A DNA stretch of 64,000 bases, from assembly GCF_029051685.1 (NCBI RefSeq), contig NZ_JAACFT010000005.1, forward strand, positions 186,001-250,000, read 5' to 3'. Positions 34,407 to 43,149 of this stretch are shown in pieces; positions within the stretch are counted from its first letter, which is position 1; every line of letters begins with the position of its first letter. The stretch comes from Bradyrhizobium sp. CSA207. GTDB lineage: Bacteria; Pseudomonadota; Alphaproteobacteria; Rhizobiales; Xanthobacteraceae. A program made the translations under genes and the position numbers. Under the pieces are notes generated by a model. It worked only from the letters and a program-made list of their open reading frames with translations. It searched no databases and was not told the origin of the DNA.

Positions 34407-37400
34407 ATGGGCATCAACCAGGGTCCGATCAGTCTCGATCAAAAATACACCCAGGACACCGGACACGTCTTCACCACGGGCATCCAGGCGCTGGTTCGTT
34501 TGCCCATGGCCCAGATCCGGCGCGACCGCGCCAACGGCCTCAACACTGCCGGCTTCATCTCCGGCTACCGCGGTTCGCCGCTCGGCGGCTACGACCAGCA
34601 GCTGTTCGCCGCGCGCAAGCATCTCGAGCAGTACAACATCAAGTTCCAGCCCGGCGTGAACGAGGACCTCGCTGCCACCGCGGTCTGGGGTTCGCAGCAG
34701 CTCAACCTCTCGCCCGGCGCCAAATACGATGGCGTGGTCGGCATCTGGTACGGCAAAGGCCCCGGCGTCGACCGCTGCGGCGACGTCTTCCGCCACGGCA
34801 ATGCGGCGGGCTCCGCGAAGAACGGCGGCGTGCTGTGCCTTGCCGGCGACGACCACGGCGCAAAATCCTCCACCGTTCCGCATCAGTCCGACCACGCCTT
34901 CATGTCGGCGCTGATGCCCTATCTCTACCCGTCCAGCATCCACGAGATGATCGAGATGGGCCTGCTCGGCATCGCGATGTCGCGCTACTCCGGCTGCTGG
35001 GTCGGCATGAAGGTGATCACGGAGACGGTGGAGACCACCGCCGAGATTGATCTCTCCGACGAGATGAAGCCCTTCATCATTCCCCCTGATTTCGAGTTGC
35101 CGCCCGGCGGTCTCAACCTGCGCTGGCCCGACGATCGTTTCGACCAGGACCGCCGCCTCCAGGACTACAAGGGCTTTGCCGCGATAGCCTTTGCGCGCGC
35201 CAACAGGGTCAACCGCGTCACCATGGATTCGCCGAACGCCCGGTTCGGCATCATGGCGTCCGGCAAGAGCTATGAGGACGTCCGCCAGGCGCTGCGCGAG
35301 CTCGGCATCACCGAGGAGGTCGCCGCCAAGATCGGGCTTCGGCTTTACAAGATCGGCATGCCCTGGCCGCTGGAGCCGGAAGGCGTACGCCAGTTCGCCG
35401 TCGGCCTCGAGGAGATCTTCATCATCGAGGAACGGCGCGAGATCGTCGAGAACCAGGTCAAGCAGGAGCTGTTCAACTGGCGCGACGACGTCCGCCCGCG
35501 CATCGTCGGCAAGATGGACGAGCACGACAAGCGCTTCCTGACCTTCTCGGCCGAGCTCAGCGTCGCCTCGCTTGCGACCTCGCTTACCGAGCGACTTCTA
35601 CGGCTTAATCTCAACCCCGAGATCGCGGAGATGCTCCGCGTCAAGGCCGACTGGTTCAACGGCCGCCAGGCGACCCAGATGCAGGCGGTCGCACCCGTGT
35701 CCCGCACTCCATATTTCTGCTCCGGCTGCCCCCACAACACCTCGACCAAGGTCCCCGAAGGCAGCCGCGCGCTCGCCGGCATCGGCTGCCACTTCATGGC
35801 GCTGTGGATGGACCGCTCGACCGAGACCTTCACCCATATGGGCGGCGAGGGCGTGCCGTGGGTCGGCATCGCGCCCTTTACCGACGAGAAGCACATCTTC
35901 GCCAATCTCGGGGACGGCACCTATTTCCATTCCGGGCTTCTGGCTATCCGCCAGGCGGTCGCCTCCAAGACCAACATCACCTACAAGATCCTCTACAACG
36001 ATGCGGTCGCCATGACCGGCGGCCAGCGCCACGACGGCGATCTCTCGCCGCAGCAGATCACCTTCCAACTCCATGCCGAGGGCATTCGCGAGATCTACCT
36101 GGTCTCGGAGGCGCCCGACGCTTATCCCGCCGACACCATCGCGCCCGGCGTGAAGAAGTATCACCGCGACGAACTCGACAGCGTCATGAAGATGTGCCGC
36201 GAGTTCAAGGGCACCTCGGCCATCGTCTTCGTGCAGACCTGCGCCGCCGAGAAGCGCCGCCGCCGCAAGCGCGGCCTGATGGAGGATCCGGCGCGCCGCG
36301 TCATGATCAATCCGGCCGTCTGCGAAGGCTGCGGCGATTGCTCGGTGCAGTCGAACTGCATTTCGGTCGAGCCGCTGGAGACCGAGTTCGGCCGCAAGCG
36401 CGCCATCAACCAGTCGTCCTGCAACAAGGACTATTCCTGCGTGAAGGGCTTCTGCCCGTCCTTCGTCACCGTCGATGGCGGCAAGCCGCGCCACCGCGCG
36501 CCGGCCGATCTCAGCGACATCGGCACGCTGCCGGAGCCTGCCTCGCGCCCGACGCTGGACAAGCCCTACAACATCGCGGTCGGCGGTGTCGGTGGCACCG
36601 GCGTGCTGACCATCGGCGCGCTGCTCGGCATGGCCGCGCATATCGAGGGCAAGGCCTCGATGATCCTCGACATGTCCGGCCTCGCACAGAAAGGCGGCGC
36701 CGTGCTCAGCCACGTCCGCCTGTCAGATCATCCGGCGGAGGTGACTTGCTCGCGCATCGTCACCGGCACGGCCGATGTCGTGCTCGCCGCCGACGAGGTG
36801 GTCGCGGTCGCCAAGGACACCATCTCGCTCTGCGACACCAGCCGCACCCGCGGCATCATCAACAGCCACGTCATTCCCACCGCCGACTTCGTCCTCAACC
36901 GCGATTTCAACTTCCAGACCCGCAAGCTGAATGGGCTTTTGGAAACCGCGCTGCACAAGGACTCGGTGTTCTTCGATTTCACCAAGCCGGCCGAGCAGCT
37001 GCTCGGCGACAGCATCGCCACCAACATGATGATGATGGGCTATGCCTATCAGAAGGGCCTCTTGCCGCTGTCCGCCGAAGCGATCGAGCAGGCGATCGAG
37101 GTCAACGGCGTTTCGATCAAGATGAACAAGGAAGCGTTTAGGCTCGGCCGTCTCGCGGTCGCCGATCCCGCGCGCCTTGCGGAGATGCTGAAGGGGACGG
37201 ACGAGGTCGTCGCGCCCAAGGCACTGGACGCGATGACGTTGGACGAGGTCATCGAGCATCGCACCAGGCATCTGACCGCTTATCAGAACGGTCGTCTCGC
37301 CAGGCGCTATCGCAAGCTGGTCGACCAGGTCCGCGATGCGGCGTTGAAGGGCGGCTACGACGATGCGCTGCCGCGCGCGGTCGCGATCAACTACGCAAAG

Positions 37401-37898
37401 CTGCTGGCCTACAAGGACGAATACGAGGTCGCGCGGCTCTTCACCGACGGCGCCTTCGAAAAGCAGCTCCGTGACCAGTTCGAGGGCGACTTCAAGTTCA
37501 ACTTCAATCTCGCCCCGCCGATCTTGGCCTCTGGCGTCGATGCGCTGGGACGCCCGAAGAAGCGCGCCTTCGGCCCGTGGATGCTCGGTGTGTTCCGCAC
37601 GCTGGCGAAGTTCAAGTTCCTGCGCGGCACGCCGCTCGACATCTTCGGCTATAGCGCCGACCGCAAGCTCGAGCGCGACCTGATCGCCGGCTACGAGAAG
37701 GACGTCGCCACCGTGCTCGGGCTGTTGTCGCCGCTCACGATCGACACCGCGGTCGAACTGCTCTCGCTGCCCGACCGCATCCGCGGCTACGGCCCGGTGA
37801 AGGAGAAGGCAGTCGCGGACGCCAAGGCCCGCTACGCCCAGCTCGCCGCCGACCTCGCCAGCCCGCCGCCCGCGCCAAGGCAGATCGCGGCGGAGTAG
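34407..37898 (+). CDS. Indolepyruvate:ferredoxin oxidoreductase, fused alpha-gamma-type polypeptide
   Basis: Oxidatively decarboxylates aryl-2-oxoacids such as indolepyruvate or phenylpyruvate to the aryl-acetyl-CoA, using thiamine diphosphate and Fe-S clusters. It has 1163 residues. The pyrimidine-binding domain is N-terminal (GFISGYRGSPLGGYDQQL). The TPP-binding domain shows CSGCPHNTSTKVPEGSRALAGIGCHFMALWMDR and NDAVAMTGGQRHDG. A ferredoxin-like stretch follows (CEGCGDCSVQSNC, then CNKDYSCVKGFCP). The gamma domain is NIAVGGVGGTGVLTIGALLGMAAHIEG and LAQKGGAVLSHVRLSD. This all-in-one architecture is typical of aerobic proteobacteria. ATG has AGAGGACAAC upstream. It heads an acyl-CoA-type gene block. 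Confidence 0.94.
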   Translation: MGINQGPISLDQKYTQDTGHVFTTGIQALVRLPMAQIRRDRANGLNTAGFISGYRGSPLGGYDQQLFAARKHLEQYNIKFQPGVNEDLAATAVWGSQQLNLSPGAKYDGVVGIWYGKGPGVDRCGDVFRHGNAAGSAKNGGVLCLAGDDHGAKSSTVPHQSDHAFMSALMPYLYPSSIHEMIEMGLLGIAMSRYSGCWVGMKVITETVETTAEIDLSDEMKPFIIPPDFELPPGGLNLRWPDDRFDQDRRLQDYKGFAAIAFARANRVNRVTMDSPNARFGIMASGKSYEDVRQALRELGITEEVAAKIGLRLYKIGMPWPLEPEGVRQFAVGLEEIFIIEERREIVENQVKQELFNWRDDVRPRIVGKMDEHDKRFLTFSAELSVASLATSLTERLLRLNLNPEIAEMLRVKADWFNGRQATQMQAVAPVSRTPYFCSGCPHNTSTKVPEGSRALAGIGCHFMALWMDRSTETFTHMGGEGVPWVGIAPFTDEKHIFANLGDGTYFHSGLLAIRQAVASKTNITYKILYNDAVAMTGGQRHDGDLSPQQITFQLHAEGIREIYLVSEAPDAYPADTIAPGVKKYHRDELDSVMKMCREFKGTSAIVFVQTCAAEKRRRRKRGLMEDPARRVMINPAVCEGCGDCSVQSNCISVEPLETEFGRKRAINQSSCNKDYSCVKGFCPSFVTVDGGKPRHRAPADLSDIGTLPEPASRPTLDKPYNIAVGGVGGTGVLTIGALLGMAAHIEGKASMILDMSGLAQKGGAVLSHVRLSDHPAEVTCSRIVTGTADVVLAADEVVAVAKDTISLCDTSRTRGIINSHVIPTADFVLNRDFNFQTRKLNGLLETALHKDSVFFDFTKPAEQLLGDSIATNMMMMGYAYQKGLLPLSAEAIEQAIEVNGVSIKMNKEAFRLGRLAVADPARLAEMLKGTDEVVAPKALDAMTLDEVIEHRTRHLTAYQNGRLARRYRKLVDQVRDAALKGGYDDALPRAVAINYAKLLAYKDEYEVARLFTDGAFEKQLRDQFEGDFKFNFNLAPPILASGVDALGRPKKRAFGPWMLGVFRTLAKFKFLRGTPLDIFGYSADRKLERDLIAGYEKDVATVLGLLSPLTIDTAVELLSLPDRIRGYGPVKEKAVADAKARYAQLAADLASPPPAPRQIAAE

Positions 37899-37905
37899 AC
37901 TTCAT

Positions 37906-38010
37906 CTCCTCATGGTGAGGAGCGCGAAGCGCGTCTCGAACCATGAAGGCCCCGCTCTCGCCCGGCGCCATCCTTCGAGACGCCTGCTTCGCAGGCTCCT
38001 CAGGATGAGG
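37906..38010. repeat. Dispersed palindromic element, copy 2 (CCTCATGGTGAGGAGC...)
   Basis: Same plan as 29600-29706: CTCCTCATGGTGAGGAGCGC, an internal GTCTCGAACCATG / CATCCTTCGAGACGC section and the closing GGCTCCTCAGGATGAGGG. It is the first of three unrelated palindromes filling the gap between the oxidoreductase and thiolase-fold genes. Confidence 0.88.
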
Positions 38011-38027
38011 GCTGTGCGCCCGGCGGC

Positions 38028-38114
38028 GTAGGGTGGGCAAAGGCGCGAAGCGCTGTGCCCACCATCTCACCGGGATCGTAAGAAGGTGGGCACGCTTCGC
38101 TTTGCCCACCCTAC
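38028..38114. repeat. GTAGGGTGGGCAAAG palindromic element
   Basis: Outer arms GTAGGGTGGGCAAAG and CTTTGCCCACCCTAC are perfect reverse complements. Inner arms are CTGTGCCCACC and GGTGGGCACG. It lies between two other palindromic elements and is non-coding. Confidence 0.9.
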
Positions 38115-38228
38115 GATTCTTCTTTGATAATCAACCACCATTCTACTGTGCATGGGGTTGTTTTCGCAAAAAAGAAAGTCGCTTGTGTCGTCGGGCAAAA
38201 CAGCTTTAGGACCTTGCCCCGTTGATCG

Positions 38229-38310
38229 CGTCATTGCGAGCGAAGCGAAGCAATCCAGAAATGCACCCGCGGAAAGACTCCTGGATTGCTTCGCTACGCT
38301 CGCAATGACG
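38229..38310. repeat. CGTCATTGCGAG palindromic element, copy 2
   Basis: Arms CGTCATTGCGAGCGAAGCGA and TCGCTACGCTCGCAATGACG with AGCAATCCAG / CTGGATTGCT inside, and a different centre from copy 1 at 32811-32890. The 553-base gap from 37899 to 38451 contains this and the two preceding palindromes; no gene is apparent in it. Confidence 0.92.
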
Positions 38311-38451
38311 ACGTGGATGCAGGTGGCACTCCCTGACAGGAAGTTGCGCCAACCTGCTGCCTCTCGCCCGACGGAATATTTCCGCGCTTGCCAACAGGGC
38401 AGCGGCGGTTCAGAAAAAACTGGAAGCGACAAACGCCAGCGGAGACTTTAT

Positions 38452-39609
38452 TTGACCATCAAGGGCAAGGCCTACATTGCCGGCATCTACGAACACCCGA
38501 CCCGACACGCGCCGGACAAATCCACCGCCCAGCTCCACGCCGAGGTCGCCAAGGGCGCGATCGAGGATGCCGGGATCAGCAAGGACGATGTCGACGGCTA
38601 TTTCTGCGCGGGCGATGCTCCCGGCGGCGCCTGGCCGATGGTGGATTATCTCGGCCTGAACACCAAAAAGCTCCGCCACGTCGATTCCACCGAAACCGGC
38701 GGCTGCTCCTACATCATCCATCTCGGCCATGCCGCTGAAGCAATTGCCGCGGGAAAATGCTCGATCGCGCTGATCACGCTCGCGGGCAAGCCGCGCACTG
38801 GGGCGATGCCGCCGCGTGCGGCCGGCGCGGAAGCCGACTTCGAGTCCGCTTACGGTGCGACCACGCATAATGCCTACGGCATGTGTGCCATGCGCCACAT
38901 GCACGACTATGGCACCACGTCCGAGCAGCTCGCCTGGATCAAGGTCGCAGCCTCCCATCACGCGCAATACAACCCGCATGCGATGCTCAAGGACGTCGTC
39001 ACGGTCGAGGACGTGCTGAACTCGCCGATGATCTCCGATCCCCTGCATCGCATGGATTGCTGCGTCGTCTCCGACGGCGGCGGCGCGCTGATCGTGACGA
39101 CGCCCGAGATCGCCAAGAGCTTGAAGAAGCCTTTGGTGCGTTTGATCGGCCACGGCGAGGCGATGAAGGGCCCGCGCGGCGGCAAGGACCTCGACCTCAC
39201 ATACTCCGCCGGCATCTGGTCCGGCCCGCGCGCCTTCGAGGAAGCCGGCATCACGCCGAAGGACATCAAATACGCTTCGATCTACGACAGCTTCACCATC
39301 ACGGTCTTGATGCAGCTCGAGGACCTCGGCTTCTGCAGGAAAGGCGAGGGCGGCAAGTTCGTCGCTGACGGCAACCTGATTTCGGGCGTCGGCAAGCTGC
39401 CGTTCAATACCGATGGCGGTGGCCTGTGCAGCAACCATCCCGTCAACCGCGGCGGCATGACCAAGATCCTCGAAGCCGTCAGGCAGTTGCGCGGCGAGGC
39501 GCATCCGAAGGTGCAGGTCAAGAACTGCGACCTCGCCATCGCCCACGGCACCGGCGGCCTTCTCGGCGTCCGCCACGCCGCCTCGACCGCCATTCTGGAG
39601 CGCGTGTGA
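38452..39609 (+). CDS. Thiolase-fold protein (SCP-x/Ltp2-like), possibly an aldolase
   Basis: 385 residues with the thiolase fold: KAYIAGIYEHPTRHAPDKSTAQLHAEVAKGAIEDAGISKDDVDGYFC, HVDSTETGGCSYIIHLGHAAEAI, ALITLAGKPRTG, and the C-terminal half with ISDPLHRMDCCVVSDGGGALIV, YDSFTITVLMQLEDLGFC, GGLCSNHPVNRGG and IAHGTGGLLGVRH. The usual nucleophilic Cys position (CxSG) appears occupied by Gly, and the second catalytic Cys region reads HGTGG. It may therefore be a retro-aldolase of the Ltp2 type rather than a thiolase. The start is TTG with GGAGAC six bases upstream. The last codon overlaps the next gene (TGATG), a DUF35 partner. Confidence 0.87.
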   Translation: MTIKGKAYIAGIYEHPTRHAPDKSTAQLHAEVAKGAIEDAGISKDDVDGYFCAGDAPGGAWPMVDYLGLNTKKLRHVDSTETGGCSYIIHLGHAAEAIAAGKCSIALITLAGKPRTGAMPPRAAGAEADFESAYGATTHNAYGMCAMRHMHDYGTTSEQLAWIKVAASHHAQYNPHAMLKDVVTVEDVLNSPMISDPLHRMDCCVVSDGGGALIVTTPEIAKSLKKPLVRLIGHGEAMKGPRGGKDLDLTYSAGIWSGPRAFEEAGITPKDIKYASIYDSFTITVLMQLEDLGFCRKGEGGKFVADGNLISGVGKLPFNTDGGGLCSNHPVNRGGMTKILEAVRQLRGEAHPKVQVKNCDLAIAHGTGGLLGVRHAASTAILERV

Positions 39610-39998
39610 TGAGTGAAGCCAAGAAATATCCCGCCCCGGTGACCAACCCCGAGACCGCCGCGTTCTGGGATGCGGCCAGCCGCGGCAAGTTCATGATCAA
39701 GCGCTGCACCACCTGCGGCGAGGCGCACTACTTCCCGCGCGCGATTTGTCCGTTCTGCTACTCCGACAAGACGGTGTGGGAAGAGAGTTCGGGCGAAGGC
39801 ACGATCTATACCTACAGCCTGATGCGGAAGTCGCCGACCGGTCCCTACGCGATCGGCTACGTCACGTTGAAAGAGGGCCCGTCGCTCCAGACCAATTTCG
39901 TCGACTGCGATCTGACGACGCTGAAGATCGGCCAGAAGGTGAAGGTGGTGTTCAAGCCGACCGACGGCGCGCCGCTGCCGTTCTTCACGCCGGTCTGA
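39609..39998 (+). CDS. DUF35 zinc-ribbon/OB-fold partner of the thiolase-fold protein
   Basis: 129 residues. An N-terminal helix (TNPETAAFWDAASRGKFMIKRCTTCGEAHYFPRAICPFC) is followed by a rubredoxin-like zinc ribbon with Cys pairs CTTCG and CPFCY. An OB-fold follows (SSGEGTIYTYSLMRKSPTGPYAIGYVTLKEG, KIGQKVKVVFKPTDG). DUF35 proteins bind CoA thioesters and form complexes with thiolase-fold aldolases or ketosynthases. Its start overlaps the upstream stop by one base, so equal-ratio translation is likely. Zn2+ and four Cys ligands are visible. Confidence 0.93.
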   Translation: MSEAKKYPAPVTNPETAAFWDAASRGKFMIKRCTTCGEAHYFPRAICPFCYSDKTVWEESSGEGTIYTYSLMRKSPTGPYAIGYVTLKEGPSLQTNFVDCDLTTLKIGQKVKVVFKPTDGAPLPFFTPV

Positions 39999-40003
39999 TT
40001 TCT

Positions 40004-40150
40004 TCCCTTCTCCCCCTGTGGGAGAAGGTGGCGCGAAGCGCCGGATGAGGGGTATCGCTCCGCGGAGAGACTTTCAATGCGGAGGCAACCCCTCACCCAA
40101 ATGAGTTTGCCGCACCGTCCTCGCTGCCCTCTCCCACAAGGGGAGAGGGC
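40004..40150. repeat. CTTCTCCCCC / CTCTCCCACAAGG palindromic block
   Basis: CCTTCTCCCCCTGTGGGAGAAGG hairpin, GGCGCGAAGCGCC hairpin, then CAACCCCTCACCC and CCCTCTCCCACAAGGGGAGAGGGC. Same family as 32704-32764 and 41073-41208. It occupies the gap between the DUF35 and hydratase genes. Confidence 0.82.
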
Positions 40151-40192
40151 ACTCTAACTGGCGGTGCCGAAGACATCGGGGAGGAAGCCAAA

Positions 40193-41053
40193 ATGTCCGC
40201 CAGATACGACGAGCTCAAAGCCCTGAAAAACCTGGGCCAGAAATACGCCTACAGCGACCGCGAGGTCATGCTCTACGCCTACGGCATCGGTCTTGGCGCC
40301 GATCCGATGGACGAGAACGAGCTCGCTTTCGTCAACGAAGGCACCCTGACGCCGCGGCCGCTGAAGGTGGTGCCGACCTTTGCTTCCGTCGCGGCGTGGG
40401 GCGCGGGGCCGGGCGAGATGAATCTCAACCGCGTCATGGTGGTCGACGGCGAGCGCGACATCACGTTCCACCAACCATTGCCGGCCGCCGCCCACATCAC
40501 CGCCGATTCCTCGGTGGTCGAGGTGTATGACAAGGGCAAGGACAAGGGCGTGGTGATCAGCCACCAGACCGTGCTGAAGAACGAAAAGGGCGAGAAGCTT
40601 GCAACGCTGGTCGCCTCGCGCTTCGCCCGTGGCGATGGCGGTTTTGGCGGACCGAACCTGACCCAGCCCGATCCGCACAAGATCCCGTCGCGCGCGCCCG
40701 ACAAGACCATCGACATCACCACGCGGCCCGACCAGGCGCTGGTCTACCGCCTCTGCGGGGACCGCAACCCGCTGCACAGCGATCCCGAATTTGCGAAAAA
40801 AGCCGGCTTCCCGCGGCCGATCCTGCACGGCATGTGCACCTACGGCATCACCTGCCGCGGCGTGCTCCAGACCTATGCCGACTACGATGCGAGTGCCTTC
40901 CGCCAGCACGTGGCGCGGTTCTCCTCGCCGGTCTATCCCGGCGAGACCGTGACCATGGACCTCTGGAAGGACGGCAACGTGATCTCGTTCGAAGCCAAGG
41001 TGAAGTCGCGCGGCGTCACCGTCATCAAGAACGGCAAGACGGTGCTGGGTTAG
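40193..41053 (+). CDS. MaoC-type (R)-specific enoyl-CoA hydratase 2
   Basis: Hydrates trans-2-enoyl-CoA to (3R)-hydroxyacyl-CoA, 286 residues in a double hot-dog arrangement like the hydratase domain of peroxisomal multifunctional enzyme 2. The N-terminal half (REVMLYAYGIGLGADPMDENELAFV) is substrate-binding. The C-terminal half has the hydratase 2 motif YRLCGDRNPLHSDPEFAKKAGFPRPILHGMCTYG with catalytic Asp and His. It lies between the DUF35 and SDR genes. Start ATG is preceded by GGGGAGGAAG. Confidence 0.93.
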   Translation: MSARYDELKALKNLGQKYAYSDREVMLYAYGIGLGADPMDENELAFVNEGTLTPRPLKVVPTFASVAAWGAGPGEMNLNRVMVVDGERDITFHQPLPAAAHITADSSVVEVYDKGKDKGVVISHQTVLKNEKGEKLATLVASRFARGDGGFGGPNLTQPDPHKIPSRAPDKTIDITTRPDQALVYRLCGDRNPLHSDPEFAKKAGFPRPILHGMCTYGITCRGVLQTYADYDASAFRQHVARFSSPVYPGETVTMDLWKDGNVISFEAKVKSRGVTVIKNGKTVLG

Positions 41054-41072
41054 GACGGCACCGGCGGCCGGC

Positions 41073-41208
41073 TCCCTCGCCCCGTTCTTACGGGGAGAGG
41101 GTGGGGTGAGGGGCTCTCTCCACGAATTCGGTCGCAGTTGGATTCGCGGAGACTCCCCCTCACCCGAAAGCTTCGCTTTCGACCTCTCCCTGCAAGCGGG
41201 GCGAGGTA
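41073..41208. repeat. CTCGCCCC / CTCTCCC palindromic block
   Basis: CTCCCTCGCCCCGTTCTTACGGGGAGAGG, then GACTCCCCCTCACCCGAAAGC and CTCTCCCTGCAAGCGGGGCGAG. It is the third member of the family seen at 32704 and 40004 and lies in the gap before the SDR gene. Confidence 0.8.
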
Positions 41209-41240
41209 AAGAAAGAAACAACAAACAGGGAGAGACCACC

Positions 41241-42119
41241 ATGGGATTACTCGACGGCAAGGTCGCGCTGATCACCGGTGCAGGCGGTGGGCTCGGTGAG
41301 GCCTACGCAAAGCTGTTCGCGCGGGAAGGGGCATCCGTCGTGGTCAACGATCTCGGCGGGCCCCGCGACGGCTCCGGCGCCGACAAATCGATGGCGCAGC
41401 AAGTGGTCGATGCGATCAAGGGCGAGGGTGGCAAGGCGGTTGCCAACGGCGCCGACATCTCCACGATGGAAGGCGGCCAGTCGGTATTCGACGACGCCAT
41501 CAGGCATTTTGGTCGCGCCGACATCCTCGTCAACAATGCCGGCATCTTGCGCGACCAGACCTTTGCCAAGGCGACCGAGTCCGATTGGGACAAGGTGATC
41601 AAGGTGCATCTCAAAGGCACTTTTTGTTGCACCCTGCCGGTGTTTCGCTGGATGCGGGAAAACGGCGGCGGTGTCATCGTCAACACCTCCTCGACCTCGG
41701 GCCTGATCGGCAATTTCGGCCAGACCAATTACGGCGCGGCCAAGGGCGGCATCTGGGGCCTGTCCAACGTGCTGGCGATCGAGGGCCGCAAATACAACAT
41801 CCGGATCTGGACCCTGGCTCCCGGCGCGCTAACCCGCATGACCGCAGACCTGCCCCGCTATAAGGAGAACCCCGGCGCGGCGCTGGGACCGGACGGCATC
41901 GCGCCGGCCGTGCTATACATGGTCAGCGACTTGTCGGGCGACCAGACCGGCAAGGTGCTGGGCGTGTCCGGGCCCCGTGGCGTGCGCGAAATGCGGATGA
42001 TGGAAATGGACGGCTGGAAGCCGCCGCACACGGGCTGGAAGGCCCAGGACATCGCCGATCATGCCAAGGAGATCTTCTTCTCCGAGGAGCAGATCAAGAT
42101 GGGCGCACGGCGGTTTTAG
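41241..42119 (+). CDS. SDR-family (3R)-hydroxyacyl-CoA dehydrogenase-like protein
   Basis: 292 residues, similar in layout to the dehydrogenase domain of peroxisomal multifunctional enzyme 2 (17-beta-HSD type 4): Rossmann GAGGGLGEAYAKLFAREGASVVVNDLGG, NNAGIL, NTSSTSG (catalytic Ser) and NYGAAKGGIWGL (Tyr-x-x-x-Lys). A C-terminal extension (MRMMEMDGWKPPHTGWKAQDIADHAKEIFF) is characteristic of this branch. It follows the hydratase 2 gene, so both steps of the (R)-pathway are encoded side by side. CAGGGAGAGACC precedes the start. Confidence 0.93.
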   Translation: MGLLDGKVALITGAGGGLGEAYAKLFAREGASVVVNDLGGPRDGSGADKSMAQQVVDAIKGEGGKAVANGADISTMEGGQSVFDDAIRHFGRADILVNNAGILRDQTFAKATESDWDKVIKVHLKGTFCCTLPVFRWMRENGGGVIVNTSSTSGLIGNFGQTNYGAAKGGIWGLSNVLAIEGRKYNIRIWTLAPGALTRMTADLPRYKENPGAALGPDGIAPAVLYMVSDLSGDQTGKVLGVSGPRGVREMRMMEMDGWKPPHTGWKAQDIADHAKEIFFSEEQIKMGARRF

Positions 42120-42127
42120 CCACACTG

Positions 42128-42164
42128 TCACTCCGGGCGCGACGACGTCGCGAGCCCGGAATGA
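42128..42164. repeat. Small hairpin after the SDR gene
   Basis: TCACTCCGGGC ... GCCCGGAATGA arms with a GACGACGTCG palindrome between them, nine bases after the stop codon. It may act as a transcription attenuator or be another dispersed short palindrome; no T-run follows. Confidence 0.6.
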
Positions 42165-42191
42165 CGACAGACGATAGGACAGAGAGACACG

Positions 42192-43145
42192 ATGAAACTC
42201 ACCGCCGACGCCAAGGGCACTTTCGCAATCGCGCCGACACCGTTCCACGACGACGGCCGGATCGACGAGCGCTCGATCGATCGCCTGACCGATTTCTACG
42301 AGGAGGTCGGCTGCGACGGCGTCACGGTGCTGGGCATCCTCGGTGAGGCGCCCAAGCTCGACGCCGCCGAAGCCGAGCAGGTCGCGGTGCGCTTCGTCAA
42401 GCGCGCCAAGAAGATGCAGGTGATCGTCGGCGTCTCGGCGCCGGGCTTTGCCACCATGCGCTCGTTGGCGCGCGCCTCGATGGATGCGGGTGCTGCCGGC
42501 GTGATGATCGCGCCGCCGCCGTCGCTTCGCACCGACGACCAGATCGTCGGCTATTACAAGCAGGCGGCCGAGGCCATTGGTGCCGACGTACCCTGGGTGC
42601 TCCAGGACTATCCGCTGACCTTGTCGGTGGTGTTCACGCCGGCCGTGATCCGCAAGATCGTCATGGACAATGCGAACTGCGTGATGCTCAAGCACGAGGA
42701 CTGGCCGGGCCTGGAAAAAATCTCCACGCTGCGTGCCTTCCAGAAAGACGGCTCGCTGCGGCCGCTTTCGATCCTCTGCGGCAATGGCGGCCTGTTCCTG
42801 GATTTCGAAATGGAGCGCGGCGCCGACGGCGCCATGACCGGTTACGCCTTCCCCGAGCTTCTGATCGATGTCGTGCGCCTGTCGAAGGATGGCGAGCGCG
42901 ACGCTGCGCATGATCTGTTCGACGCGCATCTGCCGCTGATCCGTTACGAGCAGCAGCCCGGCGCTGGCCTCGCCGTGCGCAAATACGTGCTGCAGAAGCG
43001 CGGCATCATCGCCTCCAGCGCGCAGCGCAAGCCGGGCGCGACCATCACGCAGGCGGCAAAGGCCGAGGTCGAGTATCTGCTGTCGCGCGTGGCCCGCGTC
43101 GACAAGCGTGCCAATCTTGGGCCGCAATCCAGCGCCGCAGGTTAG
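42192..43145 (+). CDS. Dihydrodipicolinate synthase (DapA)-family aldolase/dehydratase
   Basis: Class I (Schiff-base) aldolase superfamily, 317 residues. The family motif is present as GILGEAPKLDAAEAEQV, with QDYPLTLS (Tyr) and CVMLKHEDWPG, whose Lys is the likely Schiff-base residue. Real DapA uses pyruvate and aspartate semialdehyde; the divergent pocket and the location among acyl-CoA genes argue for another 2-oxoacid or sugar-acid substrate here. AGAGAGACACG upstream. The next gene starts five bases after its stop. Confidence 0.88.
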   Translation: MKLTADAKGTFAIAPTPFHDDGRIDERSIDRLTDFYEEVGCDGVTVLGILGEAPKLDAAEAEQVAVRFVKRAKKMQVIVGVSAPGFATMRSLARASMDAGAAGVMIAPPPSLRTDDQIVGYYKQAAEAIGADVPWVLQDYPLTLSVVFTPAVIRKIVMDNANCVMLKHEDWPGLEKISTLRAFQKDGSLRPLSILCGNGGLFLDFEMERGADGAMTGYAFPELLIDVVRLSKDGERDAAHDLFDAHLPLIRYEQQPGAGLAVRKYVLQKRGIIASSAQRKPGATITQAAKAEVEYLLSRVARVDKRANLGPQSSAAG

Positions 43146-43149
43146 TTGG

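Noticed and set aside
35804..37141. 445-codon plus-strand frame inside the indolepyruvate oxidoreductase gene
   Set aside because: A shifted frame of the real gene, Arg/Pro/His-rich, without start context or homology.
29600..38310. Palindromic clusters as a CRISPR array
   Set aside because: The repeats are imperfect palindromes of different families at irregular spacing, without regular unique spacers or cas genes.
38152..38451. Longer N-terminus for the thiolase-fold protein
   Set aside because: The upstream extension translates a palindromic repeat (CGTCATTGCGAG element) and lacks homology; the TTG with GGAGAC upstream is better.
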